A stretch of 64,000 nt of DNA, taken from Neomegalonema sp. (lineage in GTDB: Bacteria > Pseudomonadota > Alphaproteobacteria > Rhodobacterales > Rhodobacteraceae). The notes beneath the pieces were generated by a model that was not told where the DNA came from, ran no database searches, and saw only the letters and a program-made list of their open reading frames with translations. Every line of letters starts with the position of its first letter. The stretch's first letter is position 1. The stretch lies in assembly GCA_022760435.1 (NCBI GenBank), contig JALEFY010000028.1:62001-126000 (forward strand). The letters are read 5' to 3'. This document shows positions 16,732 to 24,698 of the stretch, in pieces. Position numbers and translations under genes: made by a program.

Positions 16732-17586
16732 ATGTTTAAAGCAAGCCAGAAGCTCGCCATTGCTGCGCTGGCGCTTGGCGCCCTTGTCTCGGCCCCCGCT
16801 GCGTGGGCCGATGAAGAGGCGGATCTGATCATCAACGGTGAGAAAATGGACATCCGTGTGGAAGCACCGGAAGGCCATCCGCTCGATGAGATCCTGTCGG
16901 GCTGGATCTTCCGGACCGATGAGACCCAGGCGCTCGAAACCGATGATTTCGACAATCCGAGCTTCATCTTTGTCGAACAGGCACAGGAAGCCTGGTCGAC
17001 CGTCGAGGGCGAAGCCGGTAAATCCTGCGAAAGCTGCCATGGCGACGTTGCCGAGAGCATGAAGGGCGTGCGCGCCGCGATGCCGAAATACAACGAGCAG
17101 GCCAAGGATCTGTGGAGCCTCGAAAACTACATCAATAGCTGCCGCACCGAGCGCATGCAGGCCAAGCCCTGGAAATGGGCCAAGGCTGACATGGATGCCA
17201 TGGTGGCGCTGATTGGCCTGCAATCGCGCGGCATGCCGATGAGCGTGAAAGTTGACGGGCCGGCTGCCGAGTACTTCAAGAAGGGTGAGGAAATCTACTA
17301 CACCCGCTTCGGTCAACTGGAGCTGTCCTGCGCCAACTGCCATGAGGATAACTACGGCAACATGATCCGTGCCGATCACCTCAGCCAAGGCCAGATCAAC
17401 GGTTTCCCGACCTACCGCTTGAAGAACACCAAGCTCAACTCGATCCACGCCCGGTTCAAGGGTTGTATCCGCGATACGCGTGCCGAAACCTTCAGCCCGG
17501 GCTCCGAAGAGTTCCGTGCACTGGAGCTCTATGTGGCATGGCGCGGCCAGGGCCTTTCGATCGAAACGCCTTCGGTTCGTCAGTAA
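16732..17586 (+). CDS. soxA: SoxA, diheme cytochrome c (thiosulfate-conjugating subunit)
   Basis: 284 residues with a signal peptide (cleavage near AAWADEE). Two heme motifs are visible, CESCH (C99-H103) and CANCH (C200-H204), so this is the diheme SoxA class. C244 in RFKGCIRDTRAE is the conserved active-site cysteine that carries persulfide and ligates the catalytic heme. With SoxX it forms SoxAX, which attaches thiosulfate to SoxY. The gene follows soxZ by 32 bp behind a TAGGGAGGA RBS and is followed by a 182-bp gap with a hairpin before soxB. Confidence 0.95.
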   Translation: MFKASQKLAIAALALGALVSAPAAWADEEADLIINGEKMDIRVEAPEGHPLDEILSGWIFRTDETQALETDDFDNPSFIFVEQAQEAWSTVEGEAGKSCESCHGDVAESMKGVRAAMPKYNEQAKDLWSLENYINSCRTERMQAKPWKWAKADMDAMVALIGLQSRGMPMSVKVDGPAAEYFKKGEEIYYTRFGQLELSCANCHEDNYGNMIRADHLSQGQINGFPTYRLKNTKLNSIHARFKGCIRDTRAETFSPGSEEFRALELYVAWRGQGLSIETPSVRQ

Positions 17587-17601
17587 CCCTCGCATGAGAT
17601 T

Positions 17602-17624
17602 GCCCCCGGCCCAGTGTCGGGGGC
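17602..17624 (+). terminator. Hairpin after soxA, possible partial terminator
   Basis: A 7-bp GC stem GCCCCCG (17602-17608)/CGGGGGC (17618-17624) lies 16 bp after the soxA stop. The following bases are pyrimidine-rich (TCCCCTCTCCC) but lack a true T-run. It may attenuate transcription into soxB or protect the soxXYZA message. Confidence 0.45.
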
Positions 17625-17633
17625 TCCCCTCTC

Positions 17634-17690
17634 CCTTTGGGGATCGCTCAGTTCCTTGGGGTCCGCTCAAGTCCTTGAGGCGAGCCCTAT
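17634..17690. repeat. Imperfect 19-20 bp tandem repeats between soxA and soxB
   Basis: Units beginning CCTTTGGGGATCGCTC (17634) and CCTTGGGGTCCGCTC (17654), with a degenerate third unit CCTTGAGGCG (17673), follow each other head to tail. This is one of several short tandem duplications at gene junctions in the window. Confidence 0.5.
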
Positions 17691-17713
17691 GCGCAGGGAA
17701 AGTGTCACCCCAA

Positions 17714-17741
17714 ACATATATTAAAATTCGCATATGTGATG
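17714..17741. promoter_or_regulatory. A/T-rich palindromic element upstream of soxB
   Basis: ACATAT (17714-17719) and ATATGT (17732-17737) form perfect 6-bp arms in an otherwise GC-rich gap, 28 bp before the soxB ATG. The overlapping ATTCGCATATGTGATG differs from the soxX operator pattern ATTC-N8-GAAT in the last half-site. It may be a second, weaker SoxR site or an internal promoter for soxBCDEF. Confidence 0.4.
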
Positions 17742-17768
17742 CGGGTTATTCAGTCCAGAGGAAGTCCG

Positions 17769-19463
17769 ATGATCTCGAGACGCGATTTTCTACAGGCAAC
17801 CGTTGCAGCCTCGGCGATTGTGGGCGCGTCCGGCGTCGGCAATTGGGGGCGTCTGGCGGCACAGCAAAAGCTGACCCAGGATCAGCTTCTGGCTTTCGAG
17901 CCAATGGGCAATGTCACCCTCATCCACCTCACCGACCTGCACGCGCAGCTCAAGCCGATCTGGTTCCGCGAGCCTGAGATCAATCTCGGCGTCGGCGATG
18001 TAAACGGCCTGCCGCCGCATGTCACCGGGCAGGATTTCCTCAACCTGTTCGGGTTCGAGCCCGGCACCCCGGAAGCCTATGCGCTGACCTATCTCGATTT
18101 CGTCGCGCTGGCCCAGGGCTATGGCAAGATGGGCGGCATGGACCGCGTCGCTACCGTGGTCAAGGCGATCCGCGCCGAGCGTCCCGATGCATTGCTGCTC
18201 GATGGCGGCGATACCTGGCATGGCTCCTACACCTCCGAGCAAACCGCCGGTCAGGACGTTGTCAATGTCATGAACCTGCTCAAGCCCGACGCGATGACCG
18301 CGCATTGGGAATTCACCTTCGGCAAGGACCGGGTCGATGAAATCATCGAGACCCTCGACTTCCCGTTCCTCGGCGCGAATATCTTCGACAATGAGTGGAA
18401 CGAGCCGGCCTATGAGCCCTACAAGATGTTCGAGCAAAACGGCGCGAAGATTGCGGTGATCGGGCAAGCCTTCCCCTATCTGCCGATCGCCAATCCGCGC
18501 TGGATGTTCCCGAACCTGTCCTTTGGTGTGCGTCAGGAGCGCGTGCAGGAGGTCGTCAACGAGGTGCGCGAGAGCGAGGGCGCCGATCTGGTGGTGCTGC
18601 TGAGCCATAACGGCTTCGATGTGGACCGCAAGCTGGCCGCCAATGTCGAAGGCATCGATATCGTTCTGTGCGGGCATACCCATGACGCACTGCCCGAGCC
18701 GGTCCAGGTCAATAACACCTTCCTCATCGCATCGGGTTCGAACGGCAAGTTCCTCAGCCGCATTGATGTTGATGTCGAAAAGGGCGGCATGAAGGGCCTG
18801 CGCCACAAGCTGATCCCGATCTTCTCGGATGTCATCACCCCGGATCCGGAGGTCGCGGCGGTGATCGATGCCGAGCGCGAGCCCTACAAGGCCGAGCTGA
18901 CCGAAGTTCTGGGCAAGACCGATAGCCTGCTCTATCGCCGCGGCAATTTCAACGGCACCTGGGATGATCTGATCTGCAATGCGCTGATCGAGGAGCGTGA
19001 GGCCGATATCGCGCTGTCGCCGGGCTTCCGTTGGGGGCCGAGCCTGCTGCCGGGGGATGACATCACCCGCGAGGATGTCCACAACGCCACCGCGATGAGC
19101 TACCCGGCCGCCTATCGCTCGGAAATGACCGGTGAAACCATTCACACGATCATGGAAGACGTGGCCGACAACCTGTTCAACCCTGATCCCTATTACCAGC
19201 AGGGCGGCGACATGGTCCGTGTCGGCGGCATGGGCTACTCGATCGACGTGTCCAAGCCGATGGGCAGCCGGATCACCAACATGACGCTGCTCAAGACCGG
19301 TGAGGCGATTGATCCGGCGAAGACCTACACCGTTTCCGGCTGGGCCTCGGTCAATGAAGGCACCGAAGGCCCGGCGATCTGGGACGTGGTCGAGAGCTAT
19401 ATCAAGCGCAAGGGCACCGTCTCGGTCGATCCGAACAAATCCGTGAAAGTCACTGGCGCCTGA
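17769..19463 (+). CDS. soxB: SoxB, thiosulfohydrolase (dimanganese)
   Basis: 564 residues from the ATG at 17769, which starts a twin-arginine signal (MISRRDFLQATV). The calcineurin-like phosphoesterase metal motifs are all present: LTDLHAQLKPIWF, LLDGGDTWHGSYTSEQTAG, LLSHNGFDVDRKLA and LCGHTHDALP. A C-terminal 5'-nucleotidase-like domain follows. SoxB hydrolyses the sulfone group from SoxY-bound thiosulfate and releases sulfate. It starts a second block, soxBCDEF, after a 182-bp gap. Confidence 0.96.
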   Translation: MISRRDFLQATVAASAIVGASGVGNWGRLAAQQKLTQDQLLAFEPMGNVTLIHLTDLHAQLKPIWFREPEINLGVGDVNGLPPHVTGQDFLNLFGFEPGTPEAYALTYLDFVALAQGYGKMGGMDRVATVVKAIRAERPDALLLDGGDTWHGSYTSEQTAGQDVVNVMNLLKPDAMTAHWEFTFGKDRVDEIIETLDFPFLGANIFDNEWNEPAYEPYKMFEQNGAKIAVIGQAFPYLPIANPRWMFPNLSFGVRQERVQEVVNEVRESEGADLVVLLSHNGFDVDRKLAANVEGIDIVLCGHTHDALPEPVQVNNTFLIASGSNGKFLSRIDVDVEKGGMKGLRHKLIPIFSDVITPDPEVAAVIDAEREPYKAELTEVLGKTDSLLYRRGNFNGTWDDLICNALIEEREADIALSPGFRWGPSLLPGDDITREDVHNATAMSYPAAYRSEMTGETIHTIMEDVADNLFNPDPYYQQGGDMVRVGGMGYSIDVSKPMGSRITNMTLLKTGEAIDPAKTYTVSGWASVNEGTEGPAIWDVVESYIKRKGTVSVDPNKSVKVTGA

Positions 19464-19498
19464 TCGCGCCCCCACCCACGAAAGCAAGGAGGCTCATG

Positions 19499-20770
19499 AT
19501 GGGCGACAAGACCTTAGAAGGCAAAACCACACGCCGGGGGTTCCTGGCGGGCGGTGCCGCAGCCGCCGCTGGTGCGGCGCTGGTGCCTGCCGCAGCAAAG
19601 GCCGAGGGCGATCCGGCGATCCTTAATCTGCCGAGCTGGACCCAGGAACTGGGCGCGGGCGTTGATGCCGCTCCCTATGGCATGCCCTCGAAATACGAAG
19701 CGCATGTGGTGCGCCGCAACGTGCCTTGGCTGACCGCCGACAGCGTGTCATCGATCAACTTCACCCCGCTGCACGAGCTTGACGGCATCATCACCCCCAA
19801 TGGCGTGTGTTTTGAGCGTCACCACAGCGGTGTTGCCGAAGTAGATCCGGCTGAATATCGCCTGATGATCAACGGGCTGGTCGATCGCGAACTGGTGTTC
19901 ACGCTCGACGATCTCAAGCGCTTTCCCCGCCATAACCGGGTCTATTTCCTCGAATGCGCGGCGAACTCGGGCATGGAATGGCGCGGCGCGCAGCTCAATG
20001 GCTGCCAGTTCACCCATGGCATGATCCATAACGTCATGTATACCGGCGTGCTTTTGAAGGACCTGCTCAATGAGGCGGGTGTGAAAGGCAGCGCGAAATG
20101 GGTCCTGCCCGAGGGCGCTGACGCGGCTGGCATGACCCGCTCTGTGCCGCTCGAAAAGGCGATGGATGACTGCATGATCGCCTTCAAGATGAACGGCGAA
20201 GCGCTGCGTCCCGAGCAGGGCTACCCGGCGCGGCTCGTGGTTCCGGGCTGGGAAGGCAATATGTGGGTCAAGTGGATCCGCCGCCTCGAGGTCGGGGACA
20301 TGCCCTGGCATCACCGCGAGGAGACCTCGAAATACACCGACCTGCTCGCCAACGGCAAAGCGCGCCGCTTCACCTGGGAGATGGACGCCAAATCGGTGGT
20401 GACCAACCCGAGCCCGCAAGCGCCGATCACCCATGGCAAGGGGCCGACCGTGCTGACCGGTGTTGCGTGGTCGGGGCGCGGCACGATCCCGCGCGTCGAT
20501 GTCACCATTGATGGCGGCATCACCTGGCATGAGGCGCGGGTCGATGGCCCCTCGCTGCCGATGTCGATGCATCGCTTCTATTACGAGTTCAACTGGGACG
20601 GCAAACCGATGCTGATCCAGAGCCGTGCGCATGACAGCACCGGCTATGTGCAGCCGACCAAGGACGCCCTGCGCAAGGTCCGCGGTGAGAGCTCGATCTA
20701 TCACAATAACGGCATCCAGACCTGGGCCGTCAACGCAAACGGGGAGGCAGAGAATGTCGAGATTTCTTAA
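19499..20770 (+). CDS. soxC: SoxC, molybdenum sulfane dehydrogenase subunit
   Basis: About 423 residues. Two tandem ATGs are present; the second (19499) is better spaced from AGGAGG. A twin-arginine signal (TTRRGFLAGGAA) is followed by a sulfite-oxidase-type molybdopterin domain, with FLECAANSGMEWRG carrying the molybdenum-ligand cysteine, and a C-terminal dimerisation domain (VAWSGRGTIPRVDVTIDGG). With SoxD it oxidises the sulfane sulfur on SoxY, avoiding sulfur-globule formation. Its end overlaps the start of soxD by 17 bp, so the two are translationally coupled. Confidence 0.94.
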   Translation: MGDKTLEGKTTRRGFLAGGAAAAAGAALVPAAAKAEGDPAILNLPSWTQELGAGVDAAPYGMPSKYEAHVVRRNVPWLTADSVSSINFTPLHELDGIITPNGVCFERHHSGVAEVDPAEYRLMINGLVDRELVFTLDDLKRFPRHNRVYFLECAANSGMEWRGAQLNGCQFTHGMIHNVMYTGVLLKDLLNEAGVKGSAKWVLPEGADAAGMTRSVPLEKAMDDCMIAFKMNGEALRPEQGYPARLVVPGWEGNMWVKWIRRLEVGDMPWHHREETSKYTDLLANGKARRFTWEMDAKSVVTNPSPQAPITHGKGPTVLTGVAWSGRGTIPRVDVTIDGGITWHEARVDGPSLPMSMHRFYYEFNWDGKPMLIQSRAHDSTGYVQPTKDALRKVRGESSIYHNNGIQTWAVNANGEAENVEIS

Positions 20771-21827
20771 TGGTGTGACCCTGGCCGCGACCATCGGCCT
20801 GCTCGCCTTCACCGCACAGGCAGAGCCGAAACTCGGTCTGGGCCGCGCTGCAACTCCGGACGAGGTCGCGGCTTGGGATATCGATATCCGCCCCGATGGG
20901 CAGGGCCTGCCTGAGGGACGTGGTACGGTGGCGGAAGGCGAAGAGATCTTCGCCGAACAATGCGCTGTGTGCCATGGTGATTTTGGCGAGGGCGTCGATC
21001 GTTGGCCGGTACTGGCGGGCGGTCAGGGGACCTTGTCGAGCCATGATCCGGTGAAAACGATCGGCTCTTACTGGCCGTATCTGTCGACCGTGTGGGACTA
21101 TGTCCACCGTGCGATGCCGTTCGGCAATGCGCAATCGCTGACCAATGATCAGGTCTACGCGATCACCGCTTACCTGCTCTATGTCAATGATGTCGTCACC
21201 GAAGACGATTTCGAGCTGAGCAAGGACAACTTCACCGAAGTACGCCTGCCCAATGAGGCGAATTTCTTCATGGATGACCGGCTCGAGACCGAGCGGCCGT
21301 CGCCAGCAGAGGTTTGCATGACCAATTGCAAGCCGGATGTGAAAATCACCAAGCGTGCGACGGTGATTGATGTGACTCCGGAAGGGGAGGGCGATGAGGA
21401 AGCTTCGGCTGAGGGCAGCATGGAGGCCGAGACCGAAATGGCTCAGGCAGATCCGGCTCCCGCTCCGGCACCGGCAGCGGTCGCCCCGGCTGTGGTTGCC
21501 ATCGATGCGGACCTCGCTGCCAAGGGTGAAAAGGTCTTCAAAAAGTGTAAGTCCTGCCATCAGGTCGGCGAAGGCGCGAAGAACAAGATTGGCCCGATCC
21601 TGACCGATATCGTCGGTGGGCCTGTCGGCGGGGTCGCAGACTTCAAATACTCCGATATTTTCCAGGAAAAGGCCGCCGAAGGTGTGGTCTGGACGATGGA
21701 AAACCTTGACGCCTATCTGACCAAGCCCAAAGACTGGGCGCCCAAGACCAAGATGAGCTTCAATGGTCTGCGCAAAGAAAAAGACCGTGCTGCTGTGATC
21801 GAGTATCTCAAGGCAGCCTCGCAATAG
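20754..21827 (+). CDS. soxD: SoxD, diheme cytochrome c subunit of sulfane dehydrogenase
   Basis: 357 residues from the ATG at 20754, placed by the GGGGAGGCAG RBS inside soxC and by the following signal peptide (cleavage near AQAEPKL). Two heme motifs, CAVCH (C70-H74) and CKSCH (C265-H269), lie in two cytochrome c domains joined by an Ala/Pro/Glu-rich linker. SoxD accepts electrons from SoxC. The neighbouring order C-D-E-F agrees with Paracoccus. A CMTNC segment between the domains is not a heme site. Confidence 0.94.
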   Translation: MSRFLNGVTLAATIGLLAFTAQAEPKLGLGRAATPDEVAAWDIDIRPDGQGLPEGRGTVAEGEEIFAEQCAVCHGDFGEGVDRWPVLAGGQGTLSSHDPVKTIGSYWPYLSTVWDYVHRAMPFGNAQSLTNDQVYAITAYLLYVNDVVTEDDFELSKDNFTEVRLPNEANFFMDDRLETERPSPAEVCMTNCKPDVKITKRATVIDVTPEGEGDEEASAEGSMEAETEMAQADPAPAPAPAAVAPAVVAIDADLAAKGEKVFKKCKSCHQVGEGAKNKIGPILTDIVGGPVGGVADFKYSDIFQEKAAEGVVWTMENLDAYLTKPKDWAPKTKMSFNGLRKEKDRAAVIEYLKAASQ

Positions 21828-21839
21828 GGAGTTTAGAGG

Positions 21840-22577
21840 ATGAACAAGGCAGTCGGGTATTTTGCAGTGCGGTCGCGGATCGCGGCTATACTTGTAGGCT
21901 TCCTGAGTGCCTTGTCCTTCACCTCTCCGCTCATGGCCGAGGAGATCGGCGATCCTGCAAAGGGCGAGAAAGTCTTTCGCAAATGTGCTTCCTGCCACAT
22001 GCTGGGGCAGGTGGCACGCAACCGGGTTGGTCCGGTGCTCAATGAGATCTTCGATCGACGGGCAGCCTCGGTCGACGGGTTCAAATACTCTCCTGCTCTC
22101 AAGCGGGCCGGAGATGACGGGCTGGTTTGGGATCGCGAGCATCTCGATCTCTATATCGAGAACCCCAAAACGCTGGTCACCGGCACGAGAATGAATTTCC
22201 GCGGGATCAAGGATCCGCAGGATCGCGCGGATCTGATCGCCTATCTGCGCCTGTTCAGCGCCAGCCCGCTCAACATTCCAGAAAGCGCGCCGACGGCGGT
22301 GCCGTCTGATCCGGACCTTGATCCAGCGATCCTGGCGATCCAGGGCGATCCCGAATATGGCGAGTATCTCGCCTCCGAATGTCTGACCTGCCACCAGGTC
22401 GACGGCAGCGACAAGGGCATTCCGTCCATTGTCGGCTGGCCTCGAGATGATTTTGTCATTGCTATGCAGGCCTACAAGAACAAGCACCGCGTCCATGAAG
22501 TAATGCGCATGGTCGCTGGTGCCTTGTCCGATGAAGAGATTGCAAGCCTGGCAGCTTATTTCGAAATGGTGGAATAG
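21840..22577 (+). CDS. soxE: SoxE, diheme cytochrome c
   Basis: 245 residues with a signal peptide (cleavage near LMAEEIG). Heme motifs CASCH (C49-H53) and CLTCH (C181-H185) lie in two domains. The first resembles cytochrome c2 (GPVLNEIFDRRAA; TRMNFRGIKDPQDR) and the second resembles the cytochrome subunit of flavocytochrome c sulfide dehydrogenase. In Paracoccus, SoxE pairs with the flavoprotein SoxF, the next gene here. It should be periplasmic and pass electrons to the respiratory chain. It starts 12 bp after soxD. Confidence 0.88.
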   Translation: MNKAVGYFAVRSRIAAILVGFLSALSFTSPLMAEEIGDPAKGEKVFRKCASCHMLGQVARNRVGPVLNEIFDRRAASVDGFKYSPALKRAGDDGLVWDREHLDLYIENPKTLVTGTRMNFRGIKDPQDRADLIAYLRLFSASPLNIPESAPTAVPSDPDLDPAILAIQGDPEYGEYLASECLTCHQVDGSDKGIPSIVGWPRDDFVIAMQAYKNKHRVHEVMRMVAGALSDEEIASLAAYFEMVE

Positions 22578-22665
22578 AACGGGGCCGTTTCTGGCAGGAG
22601 CAAGAGAGGAAAACCTCCACCTGTCGGAAAATAAACGGGGCCCTCAACATCCGGGAGGAAAAAGG

Positions 22666-23934
22666 ATGACGATTAAACTGACGAGACGTGGATTTGTCGG
22701 CGCCGCCGCGGTTGGTGCCGCGAGCCTGGCGGCTCCGGAGGTGATGGGGCAGGGACGCCCGAAGGTCGTGGTGATCGGCGGCGGTGCCGGTGGTGCGACC
22801 GCGGCGCGTTATCTGGCCAAAGATGGCAAGGGCGCGCTCGATATCACCCTGATCGAACCCACGCGGACCTATTATACCTGCTTCTTCTCCAACCTCTATC
22901 TGGGCGGTTTCCGCGAGTTCTCCTCGCTGGGCCACAGCTATGGTCGGCTCGCCGCTGAATATGGCATCAATGTCGTGCATGACTGGGCGACCGGCGTGGA
23001 TCGCGATGCCAAGACCGTCGCGCTGGCCGGTGGTAGCTCGGTGCCTTATGACCGGCTGATCATCAGCCCAGGGATTGATTTTGTCGAAGGATCGGTTCCG
23101 GGCTGGGATGTGAGCGCGCAAAACGCGATGCCCCATGCCTATAAGGCTGGCAGCCAGACCCAGCTCCTCAAGGCGCAGATCGAGGCAATGCCGCAAGGTG
23201 GGCACTACGTGATGATCGCGCCGCCCAACCCGTATCGCTGCCCGCCGGGACCCTATGAACGGATCTCGATGGTCGCGCATACGCTCAAGGCCACCAATCC
23301 GACCGCGAAGATCACCATCTTTGATCCGAAAGCGAAATTCTCCAAACAGGCGCTGTTCCAGGATGGCTGGGAGCGCCACTATCCGGGGATGATCGAATGG
23401 GTCAGCGGTGAGTTCGGCGCTGTTGAAGGCGTGCGGCCGGGCAGTATGGAAGTCGTGGTCGACGGCGAGGCGGTGAAGGCCGATGTCTGCAATGTCATTC
23501 CGGCGATGAAGGCGGGGCGCATTGCCGAAACCGCTGGGCTGACCAATGACAAGGGCTGGGCACCGATTGTACCGATGACCATGCAAAGCCGGATGGATGA
23601 CAATATCCATGTTCTGGGTGACGCCACTCAGAACGGCGATATGCCCAAATCCGGCTTCTCGGCCAACAGCCAGGCCAAGGTTGCGGCCATGGCGGTGCGC
23701 TCGGCCCTGACCGGCTCGCGGATGTTCCCGCCGAAATTCAAGAATACCTGCTGGTCCCTCATCGACAATGATGATGGCATCAAGGTCGGCGCGAGCTATG
23801 AGGCCACCGAGGAGAAGATCTCCAAGGTCGATGGCTTTATCAGCAAGGTCGGAGAAGATGCCGATCTGCGCCGCCGGACCTATGAGGAAAGCATCGGTTG
23901 GTATGAAGGCATCACCGCCGATATGTTCGGCTGA
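22666..23934 (+). CDS. soxF: SoxF, FAD flavoprotein (flavocytochrome c sulfide dehydrogenase type)
   Basis: 422 residues from the ATG at 22666 behind GGGAGGAAAAAGG. A twin-arginine signal (LTRRGFVGAA) is followed by the FAD-binding motif VVVIGGGAGGATAARYL. The segment RTYYTCFFSNLYLGG contains the cysteine that binds FAD covalently in flavocytochrome c, while YRCPPGPYERIS and NTCWSLIDND supply the redox-active pair. It would act with SoxE as a periplasmic sulfide dehydrogenase or Sox-activating flavoprotein. It is followed 48 bp later by a DUF302 gene. Confidence 0.92.
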   Translation: MTIKLTRRGFVGAAAVGAASLAAPEVMGQGRPKVVVIGGGAGGATAARYLAKDGKGALDITLIEPTRTYYTCFFSNLYLGGFREFSSLGHSYGRLAAEYGINVVHDWATGVDRDAKTVALAGGSSVPYDRLIISPGIDFVEGSVPGWDVSAQNAMPHAYKAGSQTQLLKAQIEAMPQGGHYVMIAPPNPYRCPPGPYERISMVAHTLKATNPTAKITIFDPKAKFSKQALFQDGWERHYPGMIEWVSGEFGAVEGVRPGSMEVVVDGEAVKADVCNVIPAMKAGRIAETAGLTNDKGWAPIVPMTMQSRMDDNIHVLGDATQNGDMPKSGFSANSQAKVAAMAVRSALTGSRMFPPKFKNTCWSLIDNDDGIKVGASYEATEEKISKVDGFISKVGEDADLRRRTYEESIGWYEGITADMFG

Positions 23935-23982
23935 TACCTGATAACCGGCTGTCCCGGTCAGGTCTGAAAGGGAGAAAACGCG

Positions 23983-24450
23983 ATGCGGAAGATCTTGAAA
24001 GCGGCTTTGATTGCCGCAGCCCTGACCGGGATTGGCGTTGCCGGCGCTGTCGGTGATGAGAACCCGAATGTCGTCGTCTATCAAAGCGCCGATGCGTTCG
24101 ATGATGCGACCTTCGCGCTTGAGAACGCGATCATTGAAGCCGGGCTGAAGGTCGATCATGTCAGCCATGTCGGCGAGATGCTCGAGCGCACGCGCGGCGA
24201 TGTCGGCAGCGATGTCATCGTGTTCGGCCAGGCCGATGTCTATCAATTCTGCTCGGCGGTATTGTCGCGCAAAGTGATGGAGATCGACCCGCTCAATATC
24301 GCCCACTGCCCTTACGGCGTCTTCGTCGCGCAGGCGCCGGGTGAAGATGGCGCGGTTCTTGTGGGGTATCGCAAGCTGCCCGAGGGCGAGATGCAGGAAG
24401 TCCAGGCACTTCTCGACGGATTGGCGCGAGAGGCTGCCGGGGTCGAATGA
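23983..24450 (+). CDS. Secreted DUF302 protein at the end of the sox operon
   Basis: 155 residues with a signal peptide (cleavage near GAVGDEN). The rest fits DUF302: NAIIEAGLKVDHVSHVGEM, VFGQADVYQFCSAVLSRKVMEI and the terminal ALLDGLAREA. Two cysteines are present (near residues 89 and 107), in positions seen in periplasmic members. DUF302 proteins are often encoded with sulfide or sulfane-sulfur enzymes, but no reaction is known. A GGGAGAA RBS precedes the ATG. It is the last gene before a 248-bp gap with hairpin repeats, so it probably ends the operon. Confidence 0.8.
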   Translation: MRKILKAALIAAALTGIGVAGAVGDENPNVVVYQSADAFDDATFALENAIIEAGLKVDHVSHVGEMLERTRGDVGSDVIVFGQADVYQFCSAVLSRKVMEIDPLNIAHCPYGVFVAQAPGEDGAVLVGYRKLPEGEMQEVQALLDGLAREAAGVE

Positions 24451-24522
24451 ACAAAGGCCATTTGGCCGCTTGAGGGCAACTGTGTCGAAGCCGTCGGGCG
24501 TGGGGGCTTGTGGGACAATGGA

Positions 24523-24543
24523 TCCTCGGGACAAGCCCGAGGA
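24523..24543. repeat. REP-like hairpin, copy 1
   Basis: A perfect 8-bp stem TCCTCGGG/CCCGAGGA with loop ACAAG (24531-24535), flanked by GGA and TGACA. This form of dispersed hairpin is frequent between genes in several alphaproteobacterial genomes. The sox operon end lies just upstream. Confidence 0.65.
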
Positions 24544-24617
24544 TGACAGGGGTTCGGGTCGAGGCAGCTGGCGAGGCGAAAGTTCGGCGTAGCGGTCTCT
24601 CTCGCCCCTCCGGTTGT

Positions 24618-24640
24618 CATTGCTGGACTTGTTCCGGCAA
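24618..24640. repeat. REP-like hairpin, copy 2 (inverted)
   Basis: A 9-bp stem ATTGCTGGA/TCCGGCAAT (one G-T pair) with loop CTTGT, the complement of the loop in copy 1, and flanked by TGTC and CCAT. The two hairpins are thus related elements in opposite orientation about 95 bp apart, flanked by a direct repeat TGTGTCGAAG (24481 and 24686). Confidence 0.6.
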
Positions 24641-24698
24641 TCCATCGGGCTGTAAGTGCGGGTGTCAGGGGCGTGCGGGGCGATCTGTGTCGAAGGCG

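Noticed and set aside
21301-21345. Third heme site in SoxD (CMTNC)
   Set aside because: The motif lacks the following histidine and the CxxCH spacing; SoxD has two heme sites.
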